Position numbers and translations under genes: made by a program. Under the pieces are notes generated by a model that was not told where the DNA came from, made no database searches, and saw nothing but the letters and a program-made list of their open reading frames with translations. A stretch of DNA of 20,138 nt from a virus, in IMG/VR virus record IMGVR_UViG_3300042567_000345, positions 1-20,138 of that record. One strand, 5' to 3'. Shown one piece after another: positions 9,601 to 16,162 of the stretch. Each line of letters begins with the position of its first letter. Positions within the stretch are counted from its first letter, which is position 1.

Positions 9601-12600
9601 TGCTGGGTTTAGATCCACCATGTTCTGGAAGCTTCTAAGGATGCTTAGGTTTCCATCAATGATTGCTTGATTGAAAACCTTTGTTGGCTCTGCTTCATCC
9701 AGTGCCTTCTTAAAGTTTGTAATGAAATCGTTCTTAACCTCATCTAAGAACTTGGTCTTCATATCCGTAAAGTTCTGAGCGAGACCAGATGTTATTACAC
9801 CGAACGAATCAATTACTAACTGCTTTCCTTCACCGAACTGTACTCCCATTCCAGCGAGCATTCCGATAGTAATACCAATTACAGTGTTTTCACTCTTATC
9901 AGATCCAAGACCAAATTTTTCTTTTGCTACTAATACAAGTTCGTCAAGATTTGTTGCAAATGGTCCAATAACCTTGTTTGGCATCTTGTCTGCAATTGTG
10001 GTTGCAAAACTTTCAAACATCGTACCAAATGTTGTATTCATATTGGTAGCGTTTGTTTCTGTTAATGTTTGAAGTTCTTGTAGTTGCGCCGTGTACTGCT
10101 CAACAGTAACTGGTGCAATCTTTGTAATTAGAGCAGCAGACTCTTGGAACTTAGCAATTGATTCCTCAAAGAATAATGAAGCCGCATCTTTTGCTTCGTT
10201 AATAGCTTCCTTGAGAGCATCAAGGTTTTCTTTTGCGAGATCCTTTGACCTTTCTTGCTCAATTGTTAAAAGGTCACTACTAAATCCTTTTTCATCAGCG
10301 CTCTGCTGAAGCTGTAGCATTCTTGCGTCATCAACACGACCTTCATAAACAGCCAATGCGTAGTTTCTACGGAACTGCTCATTACTAAGAGCTTGGTTGT
10401 CAATAATCTTTCTTCTATTGTTTTCGTATTCTTTCTTCTTGGTAAGTGATTCTTCTGCCTTTTCAAGCTTACCAAGTGTTTTGATTTGGACATCAAATAC
10501 TTTTAGAGCAGATGTTTTTTGCTTTTCAAGAGCCTTAACGGATGCATCTACAAACTTAGTTAATGCATCTGCCATCTCTCCAGCAACATAATCTTGAAGT
10601 TTCTGAATGGCATCAACAATGCCCTCCTCAATGGCTTTTGCAATTTTTCCAGTAGCGTCAGACTCTTCAAAGCCATCACCAAAGGAGTTACCCATGATTT
10701 CGCCAGCTTCTTCACCAGTTTCTTCTGCTGCGTCTTTAATCTTTGTATCATTACTGATTTTACCCTCGGCTGAGCTGATACCCTTAGATACACCCTTATC
10801 TAGCAGTCCAGTTGCTGCGTTAGCTACTGCATCAATGGCACCACTAGCAGCATTTTTACCCGCATCAACCAATCCATAAAGACCGTCAATAACGAAATTG
10901 ATACTGTCACCAATCCATCCAAATATTCCACCAACACCTGGAATTCTTTCAAGGAAACTAAACACTTTAGCAACAGCTTTTGGAATTAGTGTAAAGTATC
11001 CGATTATCAACTTAATTCCACCAGCGGTGATCCACACCATTCCCTTTAGCAAAGCGGCAATTAACTTAATAACAATCTTTACTGCACCAGAGGTAGCGGC
11101 AACAAGGTAATCAAAAGCTTTACCCCAGTTGCCTTGGAATATTGAAACAACAAACATTACGATATCAATAATCATGTACAGATATGGCTGAATAAAGTTT
11201 TCAACCAGCATCTTAAACCAAGAAGCTACCTTTTGTAATACTTTTCCAACTACTTCAAATGCTTTTGAAAGACCGCCAACAGCATCTCCACCTTTCTTAG
11301 AACCACCACCGATTATTGAAAACAAATCCACAAACGGTTGGATCAGTAACAGAATGGCTTCTTTAAATATTGCCCATGCATTCTTAACTCTTAATATCGC
11401 ACCAGAAGCTTTATCTTTAAAAGCACTAAAGTTTTTAACAATGATATAAACAGCAACTCCGATACCAAGCATGATTGCACCGATACCAGTTGATATGAGA
11501 GCAACCTTCATTAGCTTAAGAGCAATTGTTCCAAGCTTTGTAGCCTTCATGAAGCCAGTCATTGCGGTTGTCATTGTTCTGATTACACCAGTACCACCAC
11601 CACCAGCCATCTGTTGAATCTGCATTGCTTGAACTGCGGCTTTAGCGCCTTGTACCGACTTTGTATAAGCGGCTACTGGACCAGCGTTAAATGCAGCTGA
11701 CGCTAGACCTCTAATATTTCCTGCACCAGTTGCAATCCCTCCACGGGTAGGTAGCATTCCTCTTGCAAAACCTCTTCCTGTTACGCCAGTAGCTGAAGTA
11801 AATGAATCAGCCAAACCAGGAAGCGCCGCTGTTCTTCTTGCTATTGCACCACCAATACCACCACGAGCAATTCTTAATGCTCTATCTTCAGTAATATCTA
11901 CAAGACCTCTCTTTGTAGCAAGCCTTGCTCCACCAGCACCAGTTCTTGATATTCCAGCATCTGTGAGCATGGACTCTCTTAACACTGATGCTTCAGAAAT
12001 TTTTCCAAGAATGTTACCACCAACAAAACCACCCCTTGGACCAATTACACGACCACGAGCATTAAGTCGCATATTATTAGCAGAAAGCATACTTGCTTCA
12101 TTTCTAAGATACTGATCTACACCCAGTCTTCCTGTTGCTGCATGAGAAAGCCTCGCTGCTCTGTTTGCATTGATGGCACTTGTTCTAGCAGCGCCTGTAA
12201 GTCCAGTTAATGGTGTTGGGGTTGGAGCAATATTGCCAGGGAGTGTGATGTTGCGACCAACTCTTGTTGGCATACCAATCATTGATGATGCTGTACCGCC
12301 AGCAGGTGCAAAACTTGGAAGCATAGAAAGTGGTTGTTTCTTGCCAAGGAAACTGTTATACATATCTGTCATTGCCGTGGTTGCTTTCTTTGCTCCACCA
12401 GCAATTCCTACAAGACCACCTTCAAAATTCTTTAACTTCGGTAAGAAGAATGTAGCTGCTCTTCCAAGCACACCGATAGATGATTGCATTGTTCCTAATG
12501 CAAGAATTACTGGTGCCATTACTGCTAAGAAACCGAGGAAGCCAAGAATTAATTTGGATATTCTTTCTCTTGTTGTGTCACTTAGTGCTTGCCATTTTAG

Positions 12601-14556
12601 ATAAAGATTGTTGATCGTATCAGACAGTTTCTTTAATGATGGAGTTACATTTCTAAGTACATCTGCAGCAAAGTTTTTAAATGCAATCTTAATTCTCTGC
12701 GTAGCAACCGAAAGAGATTTCAATGACTGCTCTAATTCCATGTTTGCTACATCAGCAGCACCAGATGCACCTGCGAGCTCAACAAGCATTGCACGACCAG
12801 CCTGTGTTTTTACCTGGCTGATTAAGTCAATGTCTTCATTCAACTTCTTCTCTTTAATCAGCTTAGCTACAGCATCTCGTGCCTCCATAGCACCTTTCTT
12901 TTCTGCTGCTGTAATACCACCGCCTGCACCTTTGCCTTTAAACCCATCAACCAATGCTCCAACTTCAGCAGTAGCAATTCTTGCGATAACACCAATATCA
13001 CTAAACTGACTTATTGTTTCTGGAAGTGCTGTACCGTTGAGTTTATTAAAGGCTCTGATGGATCCTTCAGCAACACCTGCCATTAATCTTTCTGGTGATT
13101 GATTAGCATTAACATTTTTCAAAGCAGCATCAAACTGATTCAATTGTTCAATAGCAACATACATTCTTGGACCCTGACGCTTTTCAAATATTTCAGACAT
13201 CAGTTTCAGTCCAGCTTCAGTGTTTTTTCCACCTTCAACAACTTTTCCAAAAATATCAACAATAGCCTGAAGTCCTGTTAGACCAGTCTTTGTTGATTCG
13301 CTAAATGCGTTACCAGATTTGCCAGTAACACCATATTGCTTAGAAAGTTTTGCTAGTAGTTCAACATTTTGCTTAGTAGGTACAATTGCTCTCTGAAGAG
13401 AAACTTTAATTGAGTTTGCAGAAGCACCAATATCAAAACCAGCAGCCTTCATTGGTGCAAGCAAAGCTGCTGCTTCTGTCATTGACAGACCGAAGCTCAA
13501 AGCCATACCACCAAGTTCAGGCAATGAATCAGCAAGGTCTTTCAACGAAAGTGCGGTGACATTTTCAATTGTGTTGAACATATTGAGCTGAACTGTTGCT
13601 GACGCTATAGCTTTAGATTCACGATCAGCGGCTGATGTTACTTCATCAAATGCGCCAGCAACCTCGTATGCTCTCGTTGCATTAAAGAACAAAGCCGAGG
13701 ATAGATCTTGTGCACCAGATGCATCCATTCCTCCCAATTTTTCTGCAGCTAATGCTAATTCAGTAAGTGCTACAATATTTTCATTTGCAGTAACACCAAG
13801 TTCTGCAAAATCAACAGCCAGGCTAACTACTAAATCTTTTGCGACACCAAATCTTGCGCTTTGCTCGGTCAAAGCAGTATTTAGCTCTCTAAAGGAGTCG
13901 GTCATTTGCTTGACTCTTTTCTCCTTGTCTGGACCAAGATAATCTTTAAGCTTTGAGTTTGCTTGATCCGTTGTCATAGCAACGCCTTCAAGAACCTTTG
14001 TCAATCTTACAAATTGCTCATCAACCTTCAACAAGCTCTGGAAGCCCATTCTTGCAAATAGAAGGATTGGAGCTGTGAGGTTAATCATCAAGCTTCTACC
14101 AACGAACTGTGCGTCTTTACCAATTCGTTGTAGCTTTAGTGATATTGAACTAAGGTCTGAACCAAATGCTCTAATTCGCAAACCTCTTAGGGTTGAATTA
14201 AATTGCTTTAATTCATTCCTGCTTTGAATTAGTTCTCTACCAAACGCTGTGGTTGTACCACCAGCTGATTGAATAGCCATAGCGTATGACTTGATGTTTG
14301 ATTGAACACGCTTAGTCTCTGCGCCAAGAGCCTTCTGATTTGCAATCATCTGCTTGGCAGTCTTCGCATGATCATTCATGCTTCTGTTTGTCATTCCAAG
14401 AGCTTTGTTCACAGCTCGGCTGTGAGCATCAAGCTTGCTCATTGGTACCGTAATACCCCTTAGATTGAGGGCTAAGGCTCTAGTAGCGGCGCTAAGGTTA
14501 GTAATATCCTTAACGCCATTAGTATGTACATTAATTATTAGATCAACATCAGACAT
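3619..14556 (-). CDS. tail tape measure protein, giant, with embedded kinase-like domain
   Basis: 3645 residues; it sets tail length and is threaded through the tail tube. Residues ~215-430 match the TP901-1/PhageMin_Tail type core (FAELGVTANENIVALTEL at 250-267, LPELGGMALSFGLSMTEAAALL near 345-366). Hydrophobic segments lie at ~670-695, ~1013-1040 and a cluster at ~1110-1190. A charged coiled coil runs ~1333-1475 and an Ala/Gly/Pro linker ~1673-1710. The LHGGEY motif that usually marks a tape measure C-terminus occurs at 1780-1785, and again at 3546-3551. Between the two copies are ~1766 residues, including a kinase-like domain at ~2168-2412 and long unrecognised helical stretches; I saw no HExxH or obvious lysozyme motif. 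The start is the first ATG after an in-frame TAA; there is no good ribosome site before it. It follows the frameshifting chaperone gene pair, as expected. Confidence 0.96.
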   Translation of the reverse strand: MSDVDLIINVHTNGVKDITNLSAATRALALNLRGITVPMSKLDAHSRAVNKALGMTNRSMNDHAKTAKQMIANQKALGAETKRVQSNIKSYAMAIQSAGGTTTAFGRELIQSRNELKQFNSTLRGLRIRAFGSDLSSISLKLQRIGKDAQFVGRSLMINLTAPILLFARMGFQSLLKVDEQFVRLTKVLEGVAMTTDQANSKLKDYLGPDKEKRVKQMTDSFRELNTALTEQSARFGVAKDLVVSLAVDFAELGVTANENIVALTELALAAEKLGGMDASGAQDLSSALFFNATRAYEVAGAFDEVTSAADRESKAIASATVQLNMFNTIENVTALSLKDLADSLPELGGMALSFGLSMTEAAALLAPMKAAGFDIGASANSIKVSLQRAIVPTKQNVELLAKLSKQYGVTGKSGNAFSESTKTGLTGLQAIVDIFGKVVEGGKNTEAGLKLMSEIFEKRQGPRMYVAIEQLNQFDAALKNVNANQSPERLMAGVAEGSIRAFNKLNGTALPETISQFSDIGVIARIATAEVGALVDGFKGKGAGGGITAAEKKGAMEARDAVAKLIKEKKLNEDIDLISQVKTQAGRAMLVELAGASGAADVANMELEQSLKSLSVATQRIKIAFKNFAADVLRNVTPSLKKLSDTINNLYLKWQALSDTTRERISKLILGFLGFLAVMAPVILALGTMQSSIGVLGRAATFFLPKLKNFEGGLVGIAGGAKKATTAMTDMYNSFLGKKQPLSMLPSFAPAGGTASSMIGMPTRVGRNITLPGNIAPTPTPLTGLTGAARTSAINANRAARLSHAATGRLGVDQYLRNEASMLSANNMRLNARGRVIGPRGGFVGGNILGKISEASVLRESMLTDAGISRTGAGGARLATKRGLVDITEDRALRIARGGIGGAIARRTAALPGLADSFTSATGVTGRGFARGMLPTRGGIATGAGNIRGLASAAFNAGPVAAYTKSVQGAKAAVQAMQIQQMAGGGGTGVIRTMTTAMTGFMKATKLGTIALKLMKVALISTGIGAIMLGIGVAVYIIVKNFSAFKDKASGAILRVKNAWAIFKEAILLLIQPFVDLFSIIGGGSKKGGDAVGGLSKAFEVVGKVLQKVASWFKMLVENFIQPYLYMIIDIVMFVVSIFQGNWGKAFDYLVAATSGAVKIVIKLIAALLKGMVWITAGGIKLIIGYFTLIPKAVAKVFSFLERIPGVGGIFGWIGDSINFVIDGLYGLVDAGKNAASGAIDAVANAATGLLDKGVSKGISSAEGKISNDTKIKDAAEETGEEAGEIMGNSFGDGFEESDATGKIAKAIEEGIVDAIQKLQDYVAGEMADALTKFVDASVKALEKQKTSALKVFDVQIKTLGKLEKAEESLTKKKEYENNRRKIIDNQALSNEQFRRNYALAVYEGRVDDARMLQLQQSADEKGFSSDLLTIEQERSKDLAKENLDALKEAINEAKDAASLFFEESIAKFQESAALITKIAPVTVEQYTAQLQELQTLTETNATNMNTTFGTMFESFATTIADKMPNKVIGPFATNLDELVLVAKEKFGLGSDKSENTVIGITIGMLAGMGVQFGEGKQLVIDSFGVITSGLAQNFTDMKTKFLDEVKNDFITNFKKALDEAEPTKVFNQAIIDGNLSILRSFQNMVDLNPALMEKLRKSLDPAINKYLELKAAADAAKDAAAGAADAAAGGPGGGTPGSSTPLNPTGTYAGTGRADAFARNNELRAARNLRALTYQEFIGNYKGFKKGGIIPSRAQNQNQGYPEGFIPAPTQEGVPTLLHGGEYILNAKAVSRIGVGALNKMNNNLIPKFIKGGQVPGGKKGTASNTRGSADRVEQQIKKVADEPFNWKKEKGLNLVEKAIFKASDFAIGTGKFAYSVADSVKQLGVVGGVSLYNAAAGLIETAIPSKSQNPLNNIARRQNDLFYGTGASIPLVPRKYGQLTTVGKPYQTAMNELNTYERMSGEKIPGWKKTAFALAGDKAIMDSIGIGTLGGGSFINSAVKTGISRAATSKIGASILTATLGEGGAAAVSGALSSSASKAGAHRLTTVLSNKNLLGRIQSSYAKMTGGAKTPIAPELIGFNNLYDPAGAIKQTFGKAPSTLIADVLNGRMTMPQGGFSPKFGSIGSGSFIDTTMAGSPSSSIDTLIAASNAQVRSSVEPELDFSSLVKIGEKQGFNPGGLYENPSSKLQYYVKQPTSQYATTQELIENELLANALYRELGVATTNLKTIMTDNGPALISEIIPKATNLNSFADQLSSPDYIKLIQKDFAVDAWLGNYDVIGWDTPNILNSESGVPVRIDAGGSLKFTGTGKPKMSNPDTHTQFTNIVGELKSMTTDPLNHGSYLNASKVFGSMSPEDMAASAQKLKLITPERISEIAHSVIPHNNTALNYATSLIQRRQYILEQLLGNRSAGTVPTPSIRLTEMTQDPSDPFSWIPLDEVPGMGASAASSAVVKKPGIFKSATSLVQDKYASAYDSFYQKYLTRTQRGYYTASEVFANRETAGLPKLPVYDMFGSEEKYYKSTFDKYGNPILPGRPLADPLNPAFSKKAKLTIPDLLEKINFRKPNVESEMMAKIFNVRQRLDLDEFANEIMLSSNEFHDLFVNAGVDLAFPSGEGIDNILSLRKASLYESQLGYIGKYTKAMLRLRYPESVISNNDFEDAIASSVAAIFSKKSLFDPTFKKQYPMFSVKTGKGSGVTDKTSTGFATQIAMNPGMYTPESPIMDEFRKTITRNQETKYYTPEFVLDALTKKKTGIPGLTSAFQPGSTDPELNMMQAALFGGTDASRELKKALLLMVTGQLDQDPNILNTLTTPYSRRNLAFASLRSIYPETISPNGELYKVATVLDMIGEEAKYNSTSGTGEAYGMLAGFLIEDFNTFLAERMRRQASLVVPDLASKYPGFELNTKTLLEYTKSTNLGGVNDILKEFMPSEYGDIIGQLWKPTSSTFYDPEKGLSVAGKELGMKTMDYVIPDMSKPLASPIKMFNPVSVQTGTPQMQPLNLSPFTATDEWAKSVSYAGGSYGRVASVQYADALGGINDIKDIPFDFLAEKELINNFEIDAWKKLIQDQQTNKIFQALMLFRMESQKGIRTGNYFKLPTFNQIDDIKKTGASLLETQFNEIASTTSGSSSLPFRMANDNPGIIQSIMEMIGLPNPTGRSTANTGDVIDMTDIWDFENFKFPLDVKTKIEKTDLYDQVVGNLTPSEIGIHKGAIPGLSQIKPPASVDENIGTDLASSALKHMTSFGPVSGYPLLKGAAYSFSAGRLYVARAYDFLLQLIEAKNKGDMTKFKELVTYDSPGLIQRFDFEQMFAYLGNNTSGNPILNNMSMLFGYDPSSGIKEGNFPLSNTNVLLGDQNGDFRTLMRHIFKEPTGGYIVRMKNEIPDPEGWQGTAMVSQFPDVIARWQKPMDTVDLPPDQMQELRLVLNSLLSSSESLPARSLSGAYNAISSNYSQALSDELDSNALQQIRDSVERSMAIKRDSNNEQYKLLLHKKSLEFLQEVMRSVDPRLNFYGGKPTDTLIGQLPGYKVGGYVPGSPSMPVPAILHGGEYVVNANAVRNMGLGTMQRINQSRFTAPSGAPAYAGGGGSTSVSTVNINVDTFIGEEEWFKGMMKDYNVNVLPRQQKAAGLESRTFTSYNGIQGGF
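3901..3960 (-). repeat. second copy of the tape measure LHGGEY motif
   Basis: Encodes tape measure residues 3533-3552: PVPAILHGGEYVVNANAV begins here and is followed by GLGTMQRINQSRF. It matches the motif at residues 1773-1792 in spacing and in the downstream G-x-G-x-hydrophobic-x-x-hydrophobic-N element, 1766 residues further on and ~100 residues from the C-terminus, which is where this motif normally lies. Confidence 0.75.
7321..8055 (-). other. kinase-like domain inside the tape measure protein
   Basis: Tape measure residues ~2168-2412. In order I see a Gly-rich segment GFNPGGLYENP (2176-2186) and YYVK with K2195, the expected nucleotide-binding Lys. E2211 (ENELLANALY) follows on the next helix. 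Then come DAWLGNYDVIGWDTPNIL (2273-2290), with D2280 and N2288 in the catalytic-loop position, and RIDAGG (2299-2304), with D2301 as the metal-binding Asp. A C-terminal lobe holds VFGSM-S-x-E-D and ends near QRRQYILEQLLG. I recall the same motif series from uncharacterised kinase-fold proteins of actinobacteria and phages (HipA/PI-kinase-like fold); no search was possible. All expected catalytic residues are present, so activity is possible. Substrate is unknown. Confidence 0.68.
9181..9240 (-). repeat. first copy of the tape measure C-terminal LHGGEY motif
   Basis: Encodes tape measure residues 1773-1792: GVP-TLLHGGEY-ILNAKAV, followed by GVGALNKMN and an FIKGGQVPGG segment. This G-hydrophobic-P-x-x-L-H-G-G-E-Y/F-hydrophobic-hydrophobic-N/P-A/K motif is a common signature near the end of phage tape measures. 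Here it lies in the middle of the protein, and a second copy sits near the true C-terminus. Confidence 0.75.
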
Positions 14557-14604
14557 GTTTGTACCAACAAATATTATCCCATTTTTTTAGATAATCAGCA
14601 ATCA

Positions 14605-14934
14605 TTAATCTGCTTGATATCCCAATGGAATGCCGAAGTTCATTACTTCAAATGGTCTCATTGGCTCATCTGGCACTCTATCTTCTGGCGAGTACCAGTC
14701 ATCTTCAAAGTCAACATCAGCGCCTTGAGCCAAGGCGAGCGCTTTGATATTCTTACTGAATTCATTAGTACAAGCTCGGTACAATAGAAACATCTCATGA
14801 AGGATTAGAGATTCTTCTAATTCCTCTAGATTTTTCCATGCACCGACCTGTACAAATATTTCTGATTCATATTTGAGAAGGGGAATCTCATTCCATGACA
14901 AGGGTTCACCACCCTCGCCATCCCCGTTTATTGG
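14605..14934 (-). CDS. tail assembly chaperone extension (gpT-like), made by -1 frameshift
   Basis: This frame encodes the C-terminal part of a gpG-gpT type fusion. It opens in frame -1 at the slippery heptamer in the end of the upstream chaperone gene and runs without a stop to TAA at 14605-14607. After the slip, residues P-I-N-G-D-G-E-G-G-E-P-L join the upstream 101 residues to SWNEIPLLKYES and onward, giving a product of about 210 residues. The body is acidic and helical (NLEELEESLILHEMFLLYRACTNEF spans the core), as is usual for gpT-like chaperone domains, which recruit major tail protein to the tape measure. The first possible independent start in frame is a TTG at 14901 with no convincing ribosome site, so frameshifting is the better explanation. 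The tape measure starts 48 nt downstream. Confidence 0.85.
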   Translation of the reverse strand, partial: PINGDGEGGEPLSWNEIPLLKYESEIFVQVGAWKNLEELEESLILHEMFLLYRACTNEFSKNIKALALAQGADVDFEDDWYSPEDRVPDEPMRPFEVMNFGIPLGYQAD

Positions 14935-14940
14935 TTTGGG
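14895..14940 (-). promoter_or_regulatory. -1 programmed frameshift signal: CCCAAAC heptamer plus hairpin
   Basis: On the minus strand the heptamer C CCA AAC occupies 14940-14934 and lies in the zero frame exactly as X XXY YYZ (GAC CCA AAC CAA TAA). The zero-frame TAA follows one codon later. After a 12-nt spacer, an 11-bp stem can form: the arm at 14921-14911 (ATGGCGAGGGT) pairs with 14905-14895 (ACCCTTGTCAT) around the loop GGTGA, with nine Watson-Crick and two G-U pairs. The spacer is longer than the usual 5-9 nt. Heptamer phase, hairpin, the open -1 frame and the gene slot agree with the lambda G/GT arrangement. Confidence 0.8.
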
Positions 14941-15236
14941 TCGTTACCCATTGCTGCAGCCATTACTTCACCAAATGTTCTAAGGTCAAGAATGTCTTCA
15001 AGCAAATCACGATTTGCAGCCAACTCTGGATCAGCCTTTCTCAGTGCGATTGAGGCTGCTGCGATCATCTTATCAATGTCCTCATCAGTCATTCCAGCTT
15101 CGTCATTGGACTTCATATCGTTTGCAACCTTCATGAATTCACGAAGGTGCTTAATTGTCAAAGGCTTTACAATTCTCTTCTTTCCATCAGAAAATGTAAT
15201 CTCAGTACCCTTAAACAGATCAGTATTTGTTGCCAT
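14928..15236 (-). CDS. tail assembly chaperone (gpG-like)
   Basis: 102 residues, helical and acidic in its second half (MTDEDIDKMIAAASIALRK, then DPELAANRDLLEDILDLRTFGEVMAAAM), typical of the short tail assembly chaperone read before the tape measure gene. The N-terminus carries a beta segment ending in KRIVKPLTIKHLREFMK, as in related chaperones whose N-terminal part describes the substrate slot (tail protein). The chaperone binds the tape measure and major tail protein in the cytoplasm and is absent from virions in known systems. ATG at 15236 has an AAGGAG site 10 nt upstream. A minority of ribosomes should slip -1 at 14934-14940 to make the longer fusion. It follows the major tail protein after a 112-nt gap with a terminator-like hairpin, so its expression may be lower than that of the tube protein. 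Confidence 0.9.
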   Translation of the reverse strand: MATNTDLFKGTEITFSDGKKRIVKPLTIKHLREFMKVANDMKSNDEAGMTDEDIDKMIAAASIALRKADPELAANRDLLEDILDLRTFGEVMAAAMGNDPNQ

Positions 15237-15276
15237 TTTTTATGTGCTCCTTGTTTTATAATAATGGGAATAATGC

Positions 15277-15322
15277 AAAAACTCCCAAGTTTCAGTATAT
15301 CATACCGACTCTCAGGAGTTTT
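15277..15322 (-). terminator. terminator-like hairpin after the major tail protein
   Basis: In the 112-nt gap downstream of the tube protein gene, minus-strand AAAACTCC (15322-15315) pairs with GGAGTTTT, and the second arm runs straight into TTTTTGC. A nested stem CGGTAT/ATACTG (one G-U pair, loop GAT) lies inside it. The stem is AT-rich at its base and the T run is only five, so it probably attenuates rather than stops transcription. A partial terminator after the tube gene would let it be made in excess of the chaperones and tape measure. Confidence 0.55.
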
Positions 15323-15348
15323 CGCTTAGTACAAACTTTTGGTTTTAA

Positions 15349-15927
15349 TTAGATTTGGTCAATGATCTTGCCATATTCGTAACCAGTGTCACCGACTACT
15401 GGAAGAACACGGAACGAAACTTCAAAAACTGAAGCTTCTGCTCTCTTCATTGATAGCATTGAAGTGGTCATTGACACTGCTCGCTTAGTGTTAAACTTGC
15501 GTGTCTTTGTCACTGATGCTGTTGAACCTGGGGCATATCCAGTTACCTGGAGTGCGTACTCAAATGGGTACACGCTCTGTGAACCGAACAACAAGGTCTT
15601 GGTGTTTGCGCCATCATTGTTTGCTTTGATGTCATCTCCACCAGTTGTATTGTCGTAGCTCCATGCTGTTGCAAGGTTGTTAAGAGTTCCTTCTGCGAGG
15701 GTTGTCTTAACCATTACTTTCACCTTTGACTGAATGACCTTTGCTGCGTCACCGTACTGGTCAATTTCAATGTCAACCATGTCTGGTTCCCACGAAATTT
15801 CAAGACCACCTTGGGTTGCGCCCACATCTGTCAAGCTATCAAAATCTGAGTTTGTCATCGTGATGTTGGAAACACCAGTTTTTACTGTTGCTTCACCAAC
15901 TACGATATTGGAAGTTGTTACTGCCAT
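15349..15927 (-). CDS. major tail tube protein
   Basis: 192 residues, beta-rich, with the feel of siphovirus tail tube proteins: an N-terminal MAVTTSNIVVGEATVKTG strand pair, GGLEISWEPDMVDIEIDQYGDAA (residues ~40-62), a TKTRKFNTKRAV stretch near 140-151 and the final strand VFEVSFRVLP. In this fold hexameric rings stack to form the tube through which DNA and the tape measure pass. Its slot after the tail terminator and before the chaperone pair is the standard one. ATG at 15927 has the strongest ribosome site in the window besides the tail-tip gene (AGGAGG, 8 nt upstream), fitting a highly expressed protein. A promoter-like box lies before the small gene upstream, and a terminator-like hairpin follows. 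I see no Ig-like C-terminal extension. Confidence 0.9.
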   Translation of the reverse strand: MAVTTSNIVVGEATVKTGVSNITMTNSDFDSLTDVGATQGGLEISWEPDMVDIEIDQYGDAAKVIQSKVKVMVKTTLAEGTLNNLATAWSYDNTTGGDDIKANNDGANTKTLLFGSQSVYPFEYALQVTGYAPGSTASVTKTRKFNTKRAVSMTTSMLSMKRAEASVFEVSFRVLPVVGDTGYEYGKIIDQI

Positions 15928-15942
15928 TTTACTATCCTCCTG

Positions 15943-16137
15943 TTATTCAAGGACAAATATTTTCTTGCCCTTGCGATCTCGCCATTTAGAAATCTTTACG
16001 GCGTGATCTAATTTTATTTCATCTGAGCGGCGACCTATTCCTACGCCTTTTTGCCACTCAAACTCATAAACCTCTTTACCTAGTTTCACGGAAAACCCTG
16101 GGGTCTTGCCGATGTATGTAATTACATTATACTTCAT
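15943..16137 (-). CDS. small basic protein of unknown function, in front of tube protein
   Basis: 64 residues, MKYNVITYIGKTPGFSVKLG at the N-terminus and KISKWRDRKGKKIFVLE at the C-terminus. It is basic and predicted beta-rich by residue pattern, with no motif I can name. It ends 15 nt before the tube protein ATG, and the tube protein's ribosome site lies in that gap, so the two are co-transcribed. The ATG at 16137 has no Shine-Dalgarno site; instead an extended -10-like box (TGG TATCAT) ends 8 nt before it. Similar small proteins between tail terminator and tube genes exist in many siphoviruses, but their role is mostly unknown. Confidence 0.75.
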   Translation of the reverse strand: MKYNVITYIGKTPGFSVKLGKEVYEFEWQKGVGIGRRSDEIKLDHAVKISKWRDRKGKKIFVLE

Positions 16138-16145
16138 ATACTTTT

Positions 16146-16154
16146 ATGATACCA
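16146..16154 (-). promoter_or_regulatory. extended -10-like promoter for the tube protein unit
   Basis: Minus-strand TGG-TATCAT with 8 nt to the ATG of the 64-residue gene. The TGn extension could compensate for the absence of a -35 match, which I do not see. A start about 7 nt after the box would give a leader of only one or two bases. Confidence 0.4.
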
Positions 16155-16162
16155 CAAATATA

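Noticed and set aside
12170-13009. Two plus-strand open frames of 144 and 133 codons
   Set aside because: Antisense to the conserved TP901-1-type part of the tape measure; hydrophobic Pro/Ala-rich translations typical of shadows.
14557-14604. Possible terminator or promoter in the 48-nt gap before the tape measure
   Set aside because: It has an A-run but no GC stem, and the -10-like GATAAT is weak; nothing convincing.
14605-14901. gpT-like ORF as an independent gene from a TTG at 14901
   Set aside because: No convincing ribosome site; the frame is open back to a slippery heptamer in the right phase, so -1 frameshifting explains it better.
15237-15276. Possible promoter (TATAAA) before the chaperone gene
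   Set aside because: The TTGCAT and TATAAA boxes are only 12 nt apart, too close for a normal promoter, and the gene has its own ribosome site.
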